From Batillaria attramentaria (lineage: Eukaryota; Mollusca; Gastropoda; Batillariidae): DNA of 64,000 bases. The DNA is taken from NCBI GenBank assembly GCA_018292915.2, contig JACVVK020000054.1:124001-188000 (forward strand), given 5' to 3'. How positions within the stretch are numbered: position 1 is the stretch's first letter; each line of letters begins with the position of its first letter. Under the pieces are notes generated by a model. The model saw only the letters and a list, made by a program, of their open reading frames with translations, did not search any database and was not told the origin of the DNA. This document shows, in pieces, positions 41,620 to 53,809 of the stretch. Made by a program: the position numbers and the translations under genes.

Positions 41620-42084
41620 GATGGGTGACGTATCTAAAAATGTTAACTTTACAGACGTGGTGATGTCCCGTACACTGACACTGACACAAAAAGAAGTAAC
41701 TTTTTTCTTTTAAAAAACAAACAAACAAACAAACAAACAAAAACTGAAAACTTCGGAATGCCTTTCATCCTGTTTGCTTCTGTTTAGCGTACAGTGCTAG
41801 AGCCGGTTTGCTGGGTGTTAGCATCCTCCCGGAAGACACGCCTGTTGTCTCGTCGGCCTCCCGACACACAGGTCCGGTATGTGTCCCGCAGGTGAGACTG
41901 CCACCGGACTCATCCTCAACCGAACTGGATCCCCCCCCCCCCTCCCATCCGCCTTTCCACTGTCCTAACATCAGACGACCCAACTCCTGGTAACGTTCCC
42001 CCATTCGGCCAGGCTGACCCGAAGGGTTTTAAGCATTTTGTGCTTTTTTTTTTATTAGTTGTATGCGGCCAGGCAATACTTGGC

Positions 42085-42085
<1 letters not shown>

Positions 42086-42120
<35 letters not shown>

Positions 42121-42132
42121 GCGCGCGCGCGC
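42086..42132. repeat. (TC)n(AC)n(GC)n compound microsatellite
   Basis: TC, AC and then GC dinucleotides, the last potentially Z-DNA forming. Confidence 0.95.
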
Positions 42133-42473
42133 ACAAATGACAGAGCGGCCCGAATACTAAAAGCAGTCAAATATCTGACGCGGACTGAGTACGAGTTTAT
42201 TCTGCTGTTGGAAATAATCAAGTTAATACTTGAAAGGCGAGCGATAAGACTAGCCGGGGGTTAAACACTGACGATGGGAGTCAGTCGATGGCGGCTCTCA
42301 TCACGCAGAGTGAAAGTAAAACATGTTGTCATGTCAGGTCAGTAGTCATGTCACGCGGGCTTTCTGCCGATTATCACTTATTGATAAAAATTAATTGATT
42401 TCCTCTTACCCGGCGTATTTCAACTTTAAAAAAAGACGAATTTGGGGTGGGGGCGAGGAGGGGAGCCGACCGC

Positions 42474-42474
<1 letters not shown>

Positions 42475-42514
<40 letters not shown>
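42475..42514. repeat. (GT)n microsatellite
   Basis: About 20 GT units. Confidence 0.97.
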
Positions 42515-42516
<2 letters not shown>

Positions 42517-44154
42517 AGGGTGGGGGTATTGATATAATAAGCGTGCTAAGTGCATTTCAACGGATGGTTTCTCACCTCGCCTTTGGTCCTGTGTACTTGC
42601 CTGCATGACACCAGTAAAATTAATGCCGACAAAGTCCATTATGTCAAGTTACCGAAAATAACCTGGGTACCACTGATCAACTGTACCCTATCATTACACT
42701 TAGCAGGTTTATTTTGTTTTCCTGTTCAAGTTATGTTATAGTCAGTCTACCATATGTCAGTGATCTATTTCCGTGCCTTTATGTCTGTTGATAGATACAC
42801 GAAGACCGGCCAACCTGAAACAGGATCATGTAAACAATGTGAAATGAAATCCGTCAACAGTGTGGGTGGTCCTTTTTTTAACTCAGTGTGTTAACCTTGG
42901 CGTGATTTCGATTGCTCAATGCCCTCGAGTGTTCAAGTTCCACACGGCGGCTTTAGTTCACCACCACTGCTGCACCAGGTGGCATGTCGCAGCATTGTGC
43001 TTTTTGGTTAAATACAGGACGTGGATGACGCAGTGCAAAACTAAGTGTCCACATCTGACAATAACACATGCCGCCGGAAAATTACTTGCCAGGAACCACC
43101 TGACATACGGGACCACAGTCATGTCAGTCCATGCACCACTGAGGGCTGCAGACCACATGTTTTGTCAGTCCGTGAAGTTTTCGTCTCAAGTTACAGCGCT
43201 GGTCAAATGCAGAGCTGTACTACTGGACGCTCCAGTCCGCAATACAAACGCGTAACACAACAGACAATACTCCAATACTATCTTTAGTGTTTGTTTTGTT
43301 TGTTGTTGTTTTTTTCATTACGGATCTTTCGCTTGTTGGTCTTGTGATATAGTTTTTGTCACTGAGTCATCACTTGAAGTTGCCGACTGACGTGTGTATG
43401 TGTACCAAACAACAGTAATCGTTCTAACCCGGCTTTCACGGGCTGTGACACTGCAGTTTCTAGATGAAGTAAATGTGACTGGGGGTGTAGTTTGCTTACG
43501 TTTTCATGTCGCACAGTGATCTGTGTATACTATATTCTGTGTAGTGTGTACCCGGCATTTCTCAAATCACCGTGTAGATAATTTCTGTCACCGTATCTCC
43601 GGTTTGTCTTTGGTATTTGACGAGGCAAAACCACGTGAACGTTTCCTGGTTGTTATAATTAGATTCTTCTTTTGAACATCGTGACTGATCAGGAAGTAGC
43701 GCAGATTGGGCAGAAATGGCGTTACACGGGTTTTTTCACACAAACACGGAAGATGAAAGACACATAAATTTACTAGCCACTAGTTCTAGTACTAGTCGCC
43801 CACTGCGGTGATTTTCTGTTGTGCGCACGTAAGTATTATATATATGCTGGAACCTGCGTGACACTCTGGACATGTTAGCAGCATTACGAAGTGCAAAGTG
43901 CATGTCGATGGAAACTAAATTAATTTTGTGCGCCGGGCTGATTGAGTCACAGACATCAGTCGTGACGTGATCCTGTTCGAAGTTGCGTGATAAATACAAA
44001 TACTAATTACGACAAGCGCTGGACAGCAGCTGTGCAGTTGTTATCACGACCATCCTTGTCAGCTCAGTGGAGTTTCAGTAAGCAGATTTTGTCACTTCAC
44101 CATTAATGAATTACTTGATAAGATGATATAGTGTCACCAAGCTAGGCTACTGAC

Positions 44155-44935
44155 CGTCACTGTCTGAGTGTGGTAAGTAATTCCTACCGTCACTGTCTGA
44201 GTGTGGTAAGTCATTCCTACCGTCACTGTCTGGGTGTGGTAAGTCATTCCTACCGTCACTGTCTGAGTGTGGTAAGTCATTCCTACCAAGTAAGTTTGGG
44301 CCGGCGAGGTCTACTGAACGTCACTGTCTGAGTGTGGTAAGTCATTCCTACCGTCACTGTCTGAGTGTGGTAAGTCATTCCTACCAAGTAAGTTTGGGCC
44401 GGCGAGGTCTACTGAACGTCACTGTCTGAGTGTGGTAAGTCATTCCTACCGTCACTGTCTGAGTGTGGTAAGTCATTCCTACCAAGTAAGTTTGGGCCGG
44501 CGAGGTCTACTGAACGTCACTGTCTGAGTGTGGTAAGTCATTCCTACCGTCACTGTCTGAGTGTGGTAAGTCATTCCTACCAAGTAAGTTTGGGCCGGCG
44601 AGGTCTACTGACCTTCACGGTGTGAGTGTGGTAAGTCATTCCTACCGTCACTGTCTGAGTGTGGTAAGTCATTCCTACCGTCACTGTCTGAGTGTGGTAA
44701 GTCATTCCTACCGTCACTGTCTGAGTGTGGTAAGTCATTCCTACCAAGTAAGTTTGGGCCGGCGAGGTCTACTGAACGGCACTGTCTGAGTGTGGTAAGT
44801 CATTCCTACCGTCACTGTCTGAGTGTGGTAAGTCATTCCTACCAAGTCAGTTTGGGCCGGCGAGGTCTACTGACCGTCACGGTGTGAGTGTGGTAAGTCA
44901 TTTCTACCAAGTAAGTTTGGGCCGGCGAGGTCTTG
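44155..44935. repeat. Minisatellite with A-A-B higher-order structure (98-bp period)
   Basis: A unit (33 bp) GTCACTGTCTGAGTGTGGTA with AGTCATTCCTACC; B unit (32 bp) AAGTAAGTTTGGGCCGGCGA with GGTCTACTGAAC. About 17 A and 7 B units. B starts at 44288, 44386, 44484 and 44582 are exactly 98 bp apart. Later blocks vary in A number. Every A contains GGTAAGT, every B TAAGT, a splice-donor-like motif. Confidence 0.95.
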
Positions 44936-44965
44936 CGCTAGTGGCATCATTTAAAAAAATCATAA

Positions 44966-45265
44966 TTAATTTATGTGTGCCGGTCTGGGTGGGAGTGTTG
45001 CACATTGATTATACTCACGTTTGCTGCAATAACAAGCGTAGTTAGAAACGACTGTTTTACTGCTGAGTTGTCTGTTTACAGGAAAAACAACAGACTCTGG
45101 AAAACAGTCACAATGTACCCCAAAGCCATGTTTCACTTGTAACCCTGCACGCACCGCAACACAGATTTCTTTCTGTCCTTCTTTGTCAATTTCTGGCCCG
45201 AAACTATCACCCAAATCATCATAACTTTCGCCAGATTCCTCCTCACTACCCACGCACATAAACAC
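44966..45265 (-). CDS. Possible unidentified cysteine-containing ORF
   Basis: 99 codons on the - strand. An acidic start (EEESGESYDDLGDSFGPE) is followed by a Cys-rich part with ICVAVRAG, HCDCFPES and YACYCSKREYNQC, ending at TAA close to the minisatellite. The composition is more protein-like than neighbouring frames. An AG lies upstream on that strand (GATTTAG), so it could be a terminal exon. No family recognised; no signal peptide. It may equally be chance. Confidence 0.2.
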   Translation of the reverse strand: MFMCVGSEEESGESYDDLGDSFGPEIDKEGQKEICVAVRAGLQVKHGFGVHCDCFPESVVFPVNRQLSSKTVVSNYACYCSKREYNQCATLPPRPAHIN

Positions 45266-45501
45266 CTAAATCAGTGGCGGCTTCAGGACGGTCAATATTT
45301 GCCTATTGTCCAACGCACAGACGACAAAAAGTCTAGATGTATCGAACAGAGCATGTAGGCCAAGCGTTATCCCCAGCAAAAAAAGCCGTTAGTCTAATTC
45401 TCGCATACAAGACCAAACCCGATAGAAGGGTCATAAACATGCCCGACATTGGCCCGGATACTCGAGATGTAATATGTGTAAGAAACCGTAAGACAGTCAT
45501 A

Positions 45502-45554
<53 letters not shown>

Positions 45555-46937
45555 TGTGTCTGTGTGTGTGTGTGTGTAGCTGGTCTTCAGTCTGCAACTA
45601 GATGTCGTCTGCTCAGTAGCGGTGTGCTTTTACGTACAAAGGCTAACATACACGCCAAGCCGAGTCAGCACCATGGTTTCAAATGATGTATAATTATTGT
45701 GTCCCAAGTGGCTGATTCTGATGCATGGATTGAGCGCATTCGATGAAAGTTTTCCCCGAGAAACTTTCGGAACAAGACCTTGTTTGGCGTTGATAGAGAC
45801 TGACATGGGGTTCACGATCGGCATATGCTACTTGAAAATACGATTTCAGTTGTAAAATGTTGGCCGCGGCAATCTACGATCAGTGCCTGTGTGCGAGGGC
45901 GACTCCAAACAGCACTAGACAGCCTATTCAAAGTTTATTTTGTTGGGGTTTCAACTCATGACCCTGTGTAGCTGGCAGGACGCCTGGAGCGGTAGCTAGT
46001 GTGCATTTGTCGTATGCACCATGCAGTTTGGGTCAGCAGAACACAGGCGGTCACAAACTGAAAGCAGTCCTGCGTGCGGCAGAAGTTTGGCACTGTGTTG
46101 TGGTCGTACATTCAAGTCACCCCACAGGCGGTTTGTCTGTCACATGATTAATCTTGAGCTAACCTTTCATTTGTAACTAATTACCTTCGCAAGCTAATCA
46201 TCTGTGCCGGCCTGCTTATTCCTTCTAAGTCGCGTCGAGTCACAAACACTGACCTGAACGCGTGGGGCAAGTACAATAGACTACCCGGCCATGCACGTCG
46301 ACACAACTTGAAACAGTAGGCCTAGTAGTTCCTACTGACGGGTCTTTTGAGCCCGGCCATTGCACGTGGTCGCTAAGCTGGTTGCGTCAGATCAGAGTGG
46401 TACTGATCAAACCTGCATGACTGACCACTGTCATGTTACATCTCAGTTATGACACGAACAGTTTAGCACTGACCAAGAATGTTCTCAGTCTTCGTTGTTT
46501 GCCTGCTCTGTAAAACTTGATCGTAGAACATTACCGTGATTACGGCGGCTAACGTAGAATTCCGGTACACGCAACGACACTACGCAGACACCTCAAATAC
46601 ACTGAGGTCTTTCACTGACAGATTACACCTGCTTCCGGTGTCCATCTATAAGTATTACTTAGAGATAGGCTGTATCACCTAGCGACATGCTGAATTACCA
46701 AGGTGACAGGCTGAATTACCTTTCTGGTGCCATCGCAAGCGCTAGCCTCTCGTGATCACAGCTATCAACGTGTCACAGTGTGACCTTCCATCGTGTGTAA
46801 CCTCAGATTAATGCTCTTAGAGCGGAAGTTCACACAATTATCTTTTTTCTTTTTCTTTTTTGCGCCTGCCCTTGTTGTGTGTGCTGAATTTTGGTCCGTT
46901 CTCATTTAGCCTCCGTCCCGGCACACCCCCGCCACCG

Positions 46938-47005
<68 letters not shown>

Positions 47006-47020
47006 GTGCACATACACCGT

Positions 47021-47069
<49 letters not shown>
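45266..47069. other. Intergenic stretch, no supported gene
   Basis: Contains (TG)n at 45504-45578 and a compound microsatellite at 46947-47072. The rest is unique sequence with frequent ACTG/CAGT. Confidence 0.6.
45504..45578. repeat. (GT)n microsatellite with TCTG variants
   Basis: About 37 dinucleotide units with two GTCTGT interruptions. Confidence 0.97.

Positions 47070-47072
<3 letters not shown>
46947..47072. repeat. (CT)n(CA)n compound microsatellite
   Basis: CT run, CA run, two CCGTGCACATA-like interruptions, second CA run. Confidence 0.97.
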
Positions 47073-47077
<5 letters not shown>

Positions 47078-47089
47078 GTCAGTGTGTTG

Positions 47090-47277
47090 GGAGCCGGGGT
47101 AGCCATAGAGCATTGGACTTTCAATGCTAGGGTCACTGTCGTGAGTTGGAATCTCAGTTGGGGCCATATATTAAATTTTGTGCTTGCCGTTCTCTCGTTG
47201 TCCCGTCTTTGATATCACGCATACGTGGTGGAGAAGGGCGTTGAACTCCCAAACACCTATCCACACACTCTCTCACT
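47090..47277 (+). mobile_element. SINE1 copy, diverged
   Basis: GGGAGCCGGGGTAGCCATAG, TTCAATGCTAGGGT, GTCCCGTCTTTGATATCACG and GGTGGAGAAGGGCGTTGAAC follow the family. An extra CACTGT interrupts GGGTCGTGAG in the B-box region. A possible flanking repeat CACAAACTGT occurs at 47070-47079 and 47278-47287. Confidence 0.8.
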
Positions 47278-47338
47278 CACAAACTGTGACTCGTGGTCAC
47301 CGGCCCTTTCCTTTTCAAGTGGGAATTAGCCGGGAGGA

Positions 47339-47630
47339 CAGGGCCCGTATATAAAAGTCGAGGTTAATTTAACCCGCGGCTAGGGGCCTAACCCAGACTA
47401 GGACAAAAGAAGCCCAAAAGCAAAATTAAATATAAAAAAGGAAGCGAACTACGGAAAGGAAGAAGACAATCCTTCAATAACGGCTCAGGCACCTTGCTGG
47501 AATGGGCCTGCTTCTTGATTTAAAACAAACAACAACAAAAAACAACAGAAAATTTAATCCTAGAGCTAGTTTAGTTAGACTCTAACCCAGGGCTGAAAGC
47601 CCTAACCTCGACTATTACATACGGGCCCTG
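47339..47630. mobile_element. MITE-like element with CAGGGCCC termini, copy 2
   Basis: 292 bp. Start CAGGGCCCGTATATAAAAGT; the reverse complement of the end reads CAGGGCCCGTATGTAATAGT, giving TIRs of about 28 bp (continuing CGAGGTTA). Homologous to 25063-25348 throughout. Confidence 0.75.
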
Positions 47631-47916
47631 GGAGGTTTCAGTAGAGTCCCAGATCGCCGGTAAGGTTGAGGGTACGAGTCCTGGTCGGTCAAACATGAGT
47701 TTTACACATCCTTTTTTCCCGGTGTCGCTGTAATCGGGGAACAAGAGACTTTGGGGTTCCACAGCAGAACATCCAATCTATACTCTGGTGTTCACACGGC
47801 CAGAGTCATCCGCCTCGACACCCTCTGGTGACCTCCCCACCCCTCCCCTCACGCCCTCCCCAGTCTTACGGCCGTGCGCACTGACAAACCATCCGCCGGC
47901 ATACAGAGTGACACGA

Positions 47917-47918
<2 letters not shown>

Positions 47919-47971
<53 letters not shown>
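47919..47971. repeat. (TG)n microsatellite
   Basis: About 26 TG units. Confidence 0.97.
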
Positions 47972-47972
<1 letters not shown>

Positions 47973-48053
47973 CGTGTGTATACTACTCAGCAGTATGAGT
48001 AGATCTGTTACATGTCAGTCGCATACCTTGGCACACAACACGCAAGCACTTGT

Positions 48054-48122
48054 ATTGTATCGTATTGTATTGTATTGTATTGTATTGTATTGTATTGTAT
48101 TGTATTGTATTGTATTGTATTG
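48054..48122. repeat. (GTATT)n pentanucleotide array
   Basis: About 14 units with one GTATC variant. Confidence 0.97.
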
Positions 48123-48480
48123 TACACTGTGAAATTCAAGCTGACCACTGAAGTAAGACGGCGTCAGTATGTGCCAGCTCGTGTTAGACTGGAACATCAG
48201 ATCGGAGTAGTCTGATCACGGCTCTGATCTAAGCTGGCTGTAGTAGGGGACAAACCAGTCAATAACCCTGTGTAGCCCACTTTACCAACTGGAGTATGAC
48301 TTATCACTGTGTCAACCGGCTGTTTACGGAAGTGGTTGTGTGAGGCCCTGAATGAGAACCATTCATACTGTCAGTGCAGTCCACTTGACACAAGTTCGCA
48401 ACGGACACCACACCCTCAACTGACTATAATGTGGTTTCTGTCATAGAAGTATAATCCCGAAATTGCAACTTACCAGATTG

Positions 48481-48482
<2 letters not shown>

Positions 48483-48555
<73 letters not shown>

Positions 48556-48660
48556 GTGGCACACACTGCACACACACACACACCGTCACAGAGAGAGAGA
48601 GAGAGAGAGAGAGAGCCTCGGCGGAGAGGCTGAGACTGAGTGAATCGGAGAGAGAGAGAG
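48483..48660. repeat. (CA)n and (GA)n blocks
   Basis: (AC)n at 48483-48555, a short CA block at 48571-48583, then GA runs at 48593-48614 and 48649-48660. Confidence 0.95.
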
Positions 48661-49179
48661 AAAAAATTTTCCACAAGATTACCGGACCTATCACGATCAT
48701 TGACCAAGTAGTGAGGTTGCAACACACCGGAGTACCAAGAATTCCGGTTCGTATGGCCCAGACCGGCCGTTGAAGGCCGGCCCCGCGGCCACTGAAACCA
48801 GTCAAAGTTTAGGTCAGTGAAAAATACACATCAGCCGGTTTTCCGCGGCCATGTAGGCTCCAGCTGTCAAACCAGAAACTGCTGATATCTTGGCCGTGGA
48901 CAAAACGGTTGATTCACATGAAAGATTCCGCAAAAGATTCCGGCCATGGCGGCGCAGGAGAACCGCATCTTTACACACAGACTATATTCAAAAAGATCTG
49001 TCATCAGTCTATACCTGAATAGAAAGACCAGCTGCGCCGCGGCTTTACCTGTGAAGTTCCAAGCGAGACTGACAGAATTTGATTTTGCTAAGATGGGACT
49101 GATCATTCTCTATACGTGCAACAGCTTTGTTTACGGGAGGGGCTAGGCCGGAGGGTAGGGGGTGGGGGGTCGGAGGACT

Positions 49180-49214
<35 letters not shown>

Positions 49215-49554
49215 AATGAGATAAGCTGACCGCGAGTTAGCCACAGCAAGCCCGGCGTTACCGAAGGTTATTATTAGTTTCTACCGACCGTCTCTCGGGC
49301 ATTTCCGGAACCCTCGGTCAGTTATGGCCCAAATCGGTGAGTTGCGTCAGGCGGCGTGTTGGTCAGCACGGTACCGGCTGGTGCTGACTAGAGCCAAGTG
49401 AGTTCTCACCTGGCCTAGTTTGACAGCCCTCACTGACTTGGCACCCTTACACTGAAGTCACGAGTAGATCTACATTCCTGCCCTCAGGCTGACAGCGTAT
49501 ATATATACTTCAGTGTGTATTGAAACATTTTCGGTGTATAACCAAAGACCGTAG

Positions 49555-49825
49555 ATAATGGTATAACTCAGACGGTCCCGGTGTAGCAGTCCAGATTATA
49601 CCCCGCCTGGAGTATACTATACCCTCGTATAAAATGGCTTAGCCCAGACTATACCCCCGTATAAACTGACCTAGCCCAGACTATACCCCGGGGTGTACTC
49701 TGGCCTAGGCCCGTTTAACCCTCTCCTACTCACTTTAACCCCCCTACCACTGACGGCTATACCCAGGGGGTTGAACCGGCCTAGGCTACTTTTTACCCGA
49801 GGGTATAAAGTAGTCAGGGGCACCG
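49555..49825. repeat. Degenerate short repeats with CAGACTATACCC motif
   Basis: CCAGATTATACCCC, CCCAGACTATACCCCC and CCCAGACTATACCCCGG recur at about 40-50-bp spacing, with GTATAAA and GGCCTAGG between; the right end has GAGGGTATAAAG in inverse sense. Unclassified. Confidence 0.5.
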
Positions 49826-50315
49826 GCAGCTGCGGCCACTACAGTAAGACTAAGCGTAGTGAAGTCACTGGCAACACTGATCTGATCACTGACACTGACT
49901 GGCCACATTCGCAGTAGCGGCGGCACTGGAAGTTAAAATACTGCGTTTCCTCAGCTGGGCACACTGACTTCAAGTTTACTACAGTAGTAAATCAGTCAGT
50001 TCCAGTCAAGTCAGTCTGAGTTGCCCGGTCACTGACCGGGTTTGTGACTAACTTCAGTACAGGAAGGTGGACAGAGGTCAGGTTTGTGTCCGCATTATAC
50101 CATATGATTCGCATCAGTGAAGTTGTTAAATTTAATCAGTCTGAAGCTAAACCGCACTGACTGAACTGACTTTGCTGACTGCTGACTGCTGCCAGTGAGT
50201 GCTGACCGATCACTGAGTGCCGCCGTAACTCAAGTTCAGTACGTTGATCAAATAAAAGCGACACTGCCGGATAAAAGTCAAGTTTTTGTTGACCGAACTG
50301 ACCTTTCGGACCGTC

Positions 50316-50424
<109 letters not shown>

Positions 50425-51004
50425 CTTCTTGTGTTCACGTTCACAGTGTGAAGTTGTTTGTCGTTTCAGTGACTATCTTCACTGTGACACTGACTGATCC
50501 GTGAACTCAGTACTGACGGCTGACGATCACTGTCGGATTCAGTTGCTATACACTGAGTCAGTCACGGTGTCAGCACGGTCCTCGCCGCGGAAGGGCCCGG
50601 GTCTGGCGCACCGCTGCCCATCTGTAACGTAGACTGAACAGAATGAGACAGTATGACGCATTACCGGACATCAGTTTTAATGCACCCGCCTTTGAACACT
50701 TTCCCGCGAACTGCGGAAATCAAATGCGGCCGCCGCAACACATCACTGACGTCAGAAGAGTCAGTGTGCAGAAAAGCACGCGCAGAGCCTACCGGTCTTC
50801 TCCGCCGAACCTGACTGTGACGAGGAATGTCAGTATTGCTCTACTCTGTGACCACTCCCTAATTCCTGTTAGCCCTGGCAGTGCCCGCGTGTTGATTCAA
50901 AGACGGGGCTTTTCGTTTCCATTGACCCCCGCCCCCCCCCCCTGTTCCCCTTGAGTGCTTCGCCATTAATCCGCAGTCAGTGTTTCAGTGAATGGGTGTG
51001 CCAG

Positions 51005-51042
51005 CAAAGACTATACACGCAGTACTGCGTGTATAGTCTTTG
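51005..51042. repeat. Perfect 38-bp palindrome
   Basis: CAAAGACTATACACGCAGT is followed with no spacer by its exact reverse complement ACTGCGTGTATAGTCTTTG. GTGCCAGC-like sequence occurs on both outer sides as a direct repeat. Confidence 0.97.
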
Positions 51043-51574
51043 GTGCCAGCACCATGCGGCATCCTGAAGTAATAAGTGTTCATCAGTTCAGTGTCGAATT
51101 TGTCTCCGAGCCGTTTCGTCAGATGGTAGTTATGACGCTATGCATGTATACTGTGTGATGGTTCTCTCGGACACTGAGCCCGCTACGGTGATCGACCGAC
51201 TGTACCGACAGCCGCAAAGACATGAATATGGCTCAGTTTCCGTAGGAGTACCAAAATCTTAGCTGTGAGTCCGTACGAGATCGTCTAATTTGGTCAACCG
51301 TTTTGTGTTTACGAACTAGAGCATCAATGCAGCTTTTCATCAGTCGCGATTGCGGATTCATTAGAGTGGTTCCGGCTACTGACGTACCAGCCCAACTTCC
51401 CCTACGTTCTACGAATAGAACAGTCTGGGCTCTGATTGGCTGCTTCACACAGCGCGTTTGTGTATACTGTTGCAGACGGACCAACGCTCTCAACATATTT
51501 CTCCTTGAGGGGACCTCGAGCAATTTGACGCTTCCAACGTGACGATAACGAAAGATCAATCAACCCGACTTCAA

Positions 51575-51586
51575 GATGTCCGAAGA
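51575..51586 (+). CDS. Possible first coding exon (MSEE) of an unidentified gene
   Basis: ATGTCCGAAGAG is followed at once by a strong donor GTGAGT (51587). Upstream 51.2-51.57 kb has no in-frame continuation and could be 5' UTR. Short first exons of this form are common, but the pattern also arises by chance. Confidence 0.25.
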
Positions 51587-52024
51587 GGTGAGTCGTTACG
51601 CATATCTGATTTTCATTTGAATGGACAGTGACGGCCTTTGCTGGTCATAGGGATTTCGCCCAGGGAAAAGCCAAGCGCTCGACATTGACCCACAGACCCC
51701 GTATGCCAAAAGTCGGAACCAATGAGAGGAGTCGAAACGAACACACCTGTCATTGACATGACCTCTCCTTAGCAAATACTGACCACTGTGCTTAGATTGT
51801 AATAATGTTTATTCAGATTTTACTATTCACAGACTGTTTGTTTGTTGTCCAGTGAAAAAGAGAACGGCGATTACATTTGCTTCGTTTCATGGCTCTCGCC
51901 GTGGCGTATTTTTCTAGACACCTCAACCTCGTGGTTGTGATGATGCAAGACCAGAAGCCTGCCCTAAGGGCACTTACATGTACTTTCAGTCCCGCTGTGT
52001 TGTTGACAGGGAAGCAAGTTCATA

Positions 52025-52027
<3 letters not shown>

Positions 52028-52076
<49 letters not shown>
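52028..52076. repeat. (CA)n microsatellite
   Basis: About 24 CA units. Confidence 0.97.
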
Positions 52077-52078
<2 letters not shown>

Positions 52079-53023
52079 GATAATTCATTGACTACTAGTA
52101 AAGAGGAAGCATCTGAACTAAATGACGTTTTCCAGAAACCGCTTGTCTGTTGAACATAAGAATAAAAACAACAGCCTGGTCTGACCTTGTGTGTTGCTCA
52201 GTATTTGTGTTTTGATATCAGACTCCATTGTACATTAGAGGGAGACAAAAAAAGGTGCAGACTTATTTCAGATTGCACCTGCAGCTGAAAAGCTTTTGTG
52301 TATTGTACCTGATGATCCTGATCTAGAGAGGGAGATGTTTATTACAACCATTAGTGGTGGTTAGATATAAATTTTATTTAAATTGTTACATTCTGCGTAC
52401 AATATGTAGATGTCTCCAGGTTTTTTTCAGGTGATAATAAAGACAAGCAGTTTTTTCGGGTTTTTTTGGTTTTTTGGTCACTTGTTTAGTGAATTCAAAC
52501 TGGCAGAACTTCTTCTTAACTACTGAAGTCAGTTCTAGTGGTATTGAATACCATCACAAGAATAATGTCCAGTGCTCAACTTACAAGCAGCTAGGCAGTG
52601 TATTTTGTGTGTGGGTGTCCCCAGCAATGGGAATAGACTCACCTCACTAAGCATAACCTCCTTTTAACAGGTGTGTTCCAAAGGGCAGGACAGAGCATTG
52701 ATTATCCTTTGCTTGAGCATGCATTAAACCATAGGACCCATCTGCTTCATTGATAATTTAATTCCTTCCATCAAATGACTAGGGGGCAAGAGGTGCAGCT
52801 GTTGACTGTACTGAGTGTGCTGAATAGCTGTTGAGCTGTATGTCAGCTTAGTACACGTTTAGCCTAGATGTTTGCCAGTACATGTACTACCCAGTGTACA
52901 TGAGTTTCTAAAGTATTTCTGAAGGGGAGGGGGGGGGATTAAAAAAAAAAAATACATGTGAAAAACAACCTCACACCTCACAGTTCACACAGAGTTTATA
53001 TAAATTTAGGAGGTTTGATGAAA

Positions 53024-53270
53024 GGGAACGCATAGTCAAGAGAACATCAGGACTTATCTAGTCATGGGAAATGACCAAATCAAGGGGAACGCATAGTCAA
53101 GAGAACATCAGGACTTATCTAGTCATGGGAAATGACCAAATCAAGGGGAACGCATAGTCAAGAGAACATCAGGACTTATCTAGTCATGGGAAATGACCAA
53201 ATCAAGGGGAACGCATAGTCAAGAGAACATCAGGACTTATCTAGTCATGGGAAATGACCAAATCAAGGGG
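53024..53270. repeat. 61-bp tandem repeat, four copies
   Basis: GGGAACGCATAGTCAAGAGA through GAAATGACCAAATCAAG, four almost identical copies starting at 53024, 53085, 53146 and 53207, followed by a T-rich tract. Confidence 0.95.
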
Positions 53271-53809
53271 TTTTTTTGTTGTTGTTTTTTTTATTAGAGC
53301 TGTAATATGACAAAAGGCCCCTTACTCGTGGAAAAATGTAACTATAAATAATATTCAATGTAGAGCCAATGGGAGATGTGCAGTTCTCATTTTTCTTTCA
53401 TTCAAACACTGAGTGAATCTTTAGATGCTTGGATCTGTGTCTGATGAAACGCATAGAATGTATTTCTTCTGGTAGTAACCGCACATGACTGAGTAGTTCA
53501 TCAAAATCATTAGTGTACACATACATGTACATGTATCATACTGCATCAGCCCGAACAAAGCCGCACGACTAAGCCAATAGGCCAAGAGATTTTTTTCTTT
53601 CTTTGCTTGAGTGGATAGCATTGATTTCTGTAAAGTCGGAGGACACAGGCACGGTCATGGGAGGCGTTTGCCACACCACAATGGACGTGAGCAAGATGGG
53701 AACTTCATGTTGACTGTACGTGCTGTCTGTGTATCGATCCACGCCCCCGCCTTCCCTCTCCCTGCGTGTAAAGAGGATCGGTTGTGTCCTTGGTGGTGCT
53801 GACCGACAG

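Larger units (their letters stand above)
39692..44154. other. Intergenic stretch, no supported gene
   Basis: Holds microsatellites at 41106-41162, 41551-41618, 42086-42132 and 42475-42514. The part 40.4-40.9 kb is very dense in ACTG/CAGT (17 in 480 bases by eye). The frame 42860-43255 has no recognisable feature. Confidence 0.6.
51587..53809. other. Intron-like or intergenic stretch
   Basis: Holds (CA)n at 52028-52076 and a 61-bp tandem repeat at 53024-53270. No other coding signal. Confidence 0.5.
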
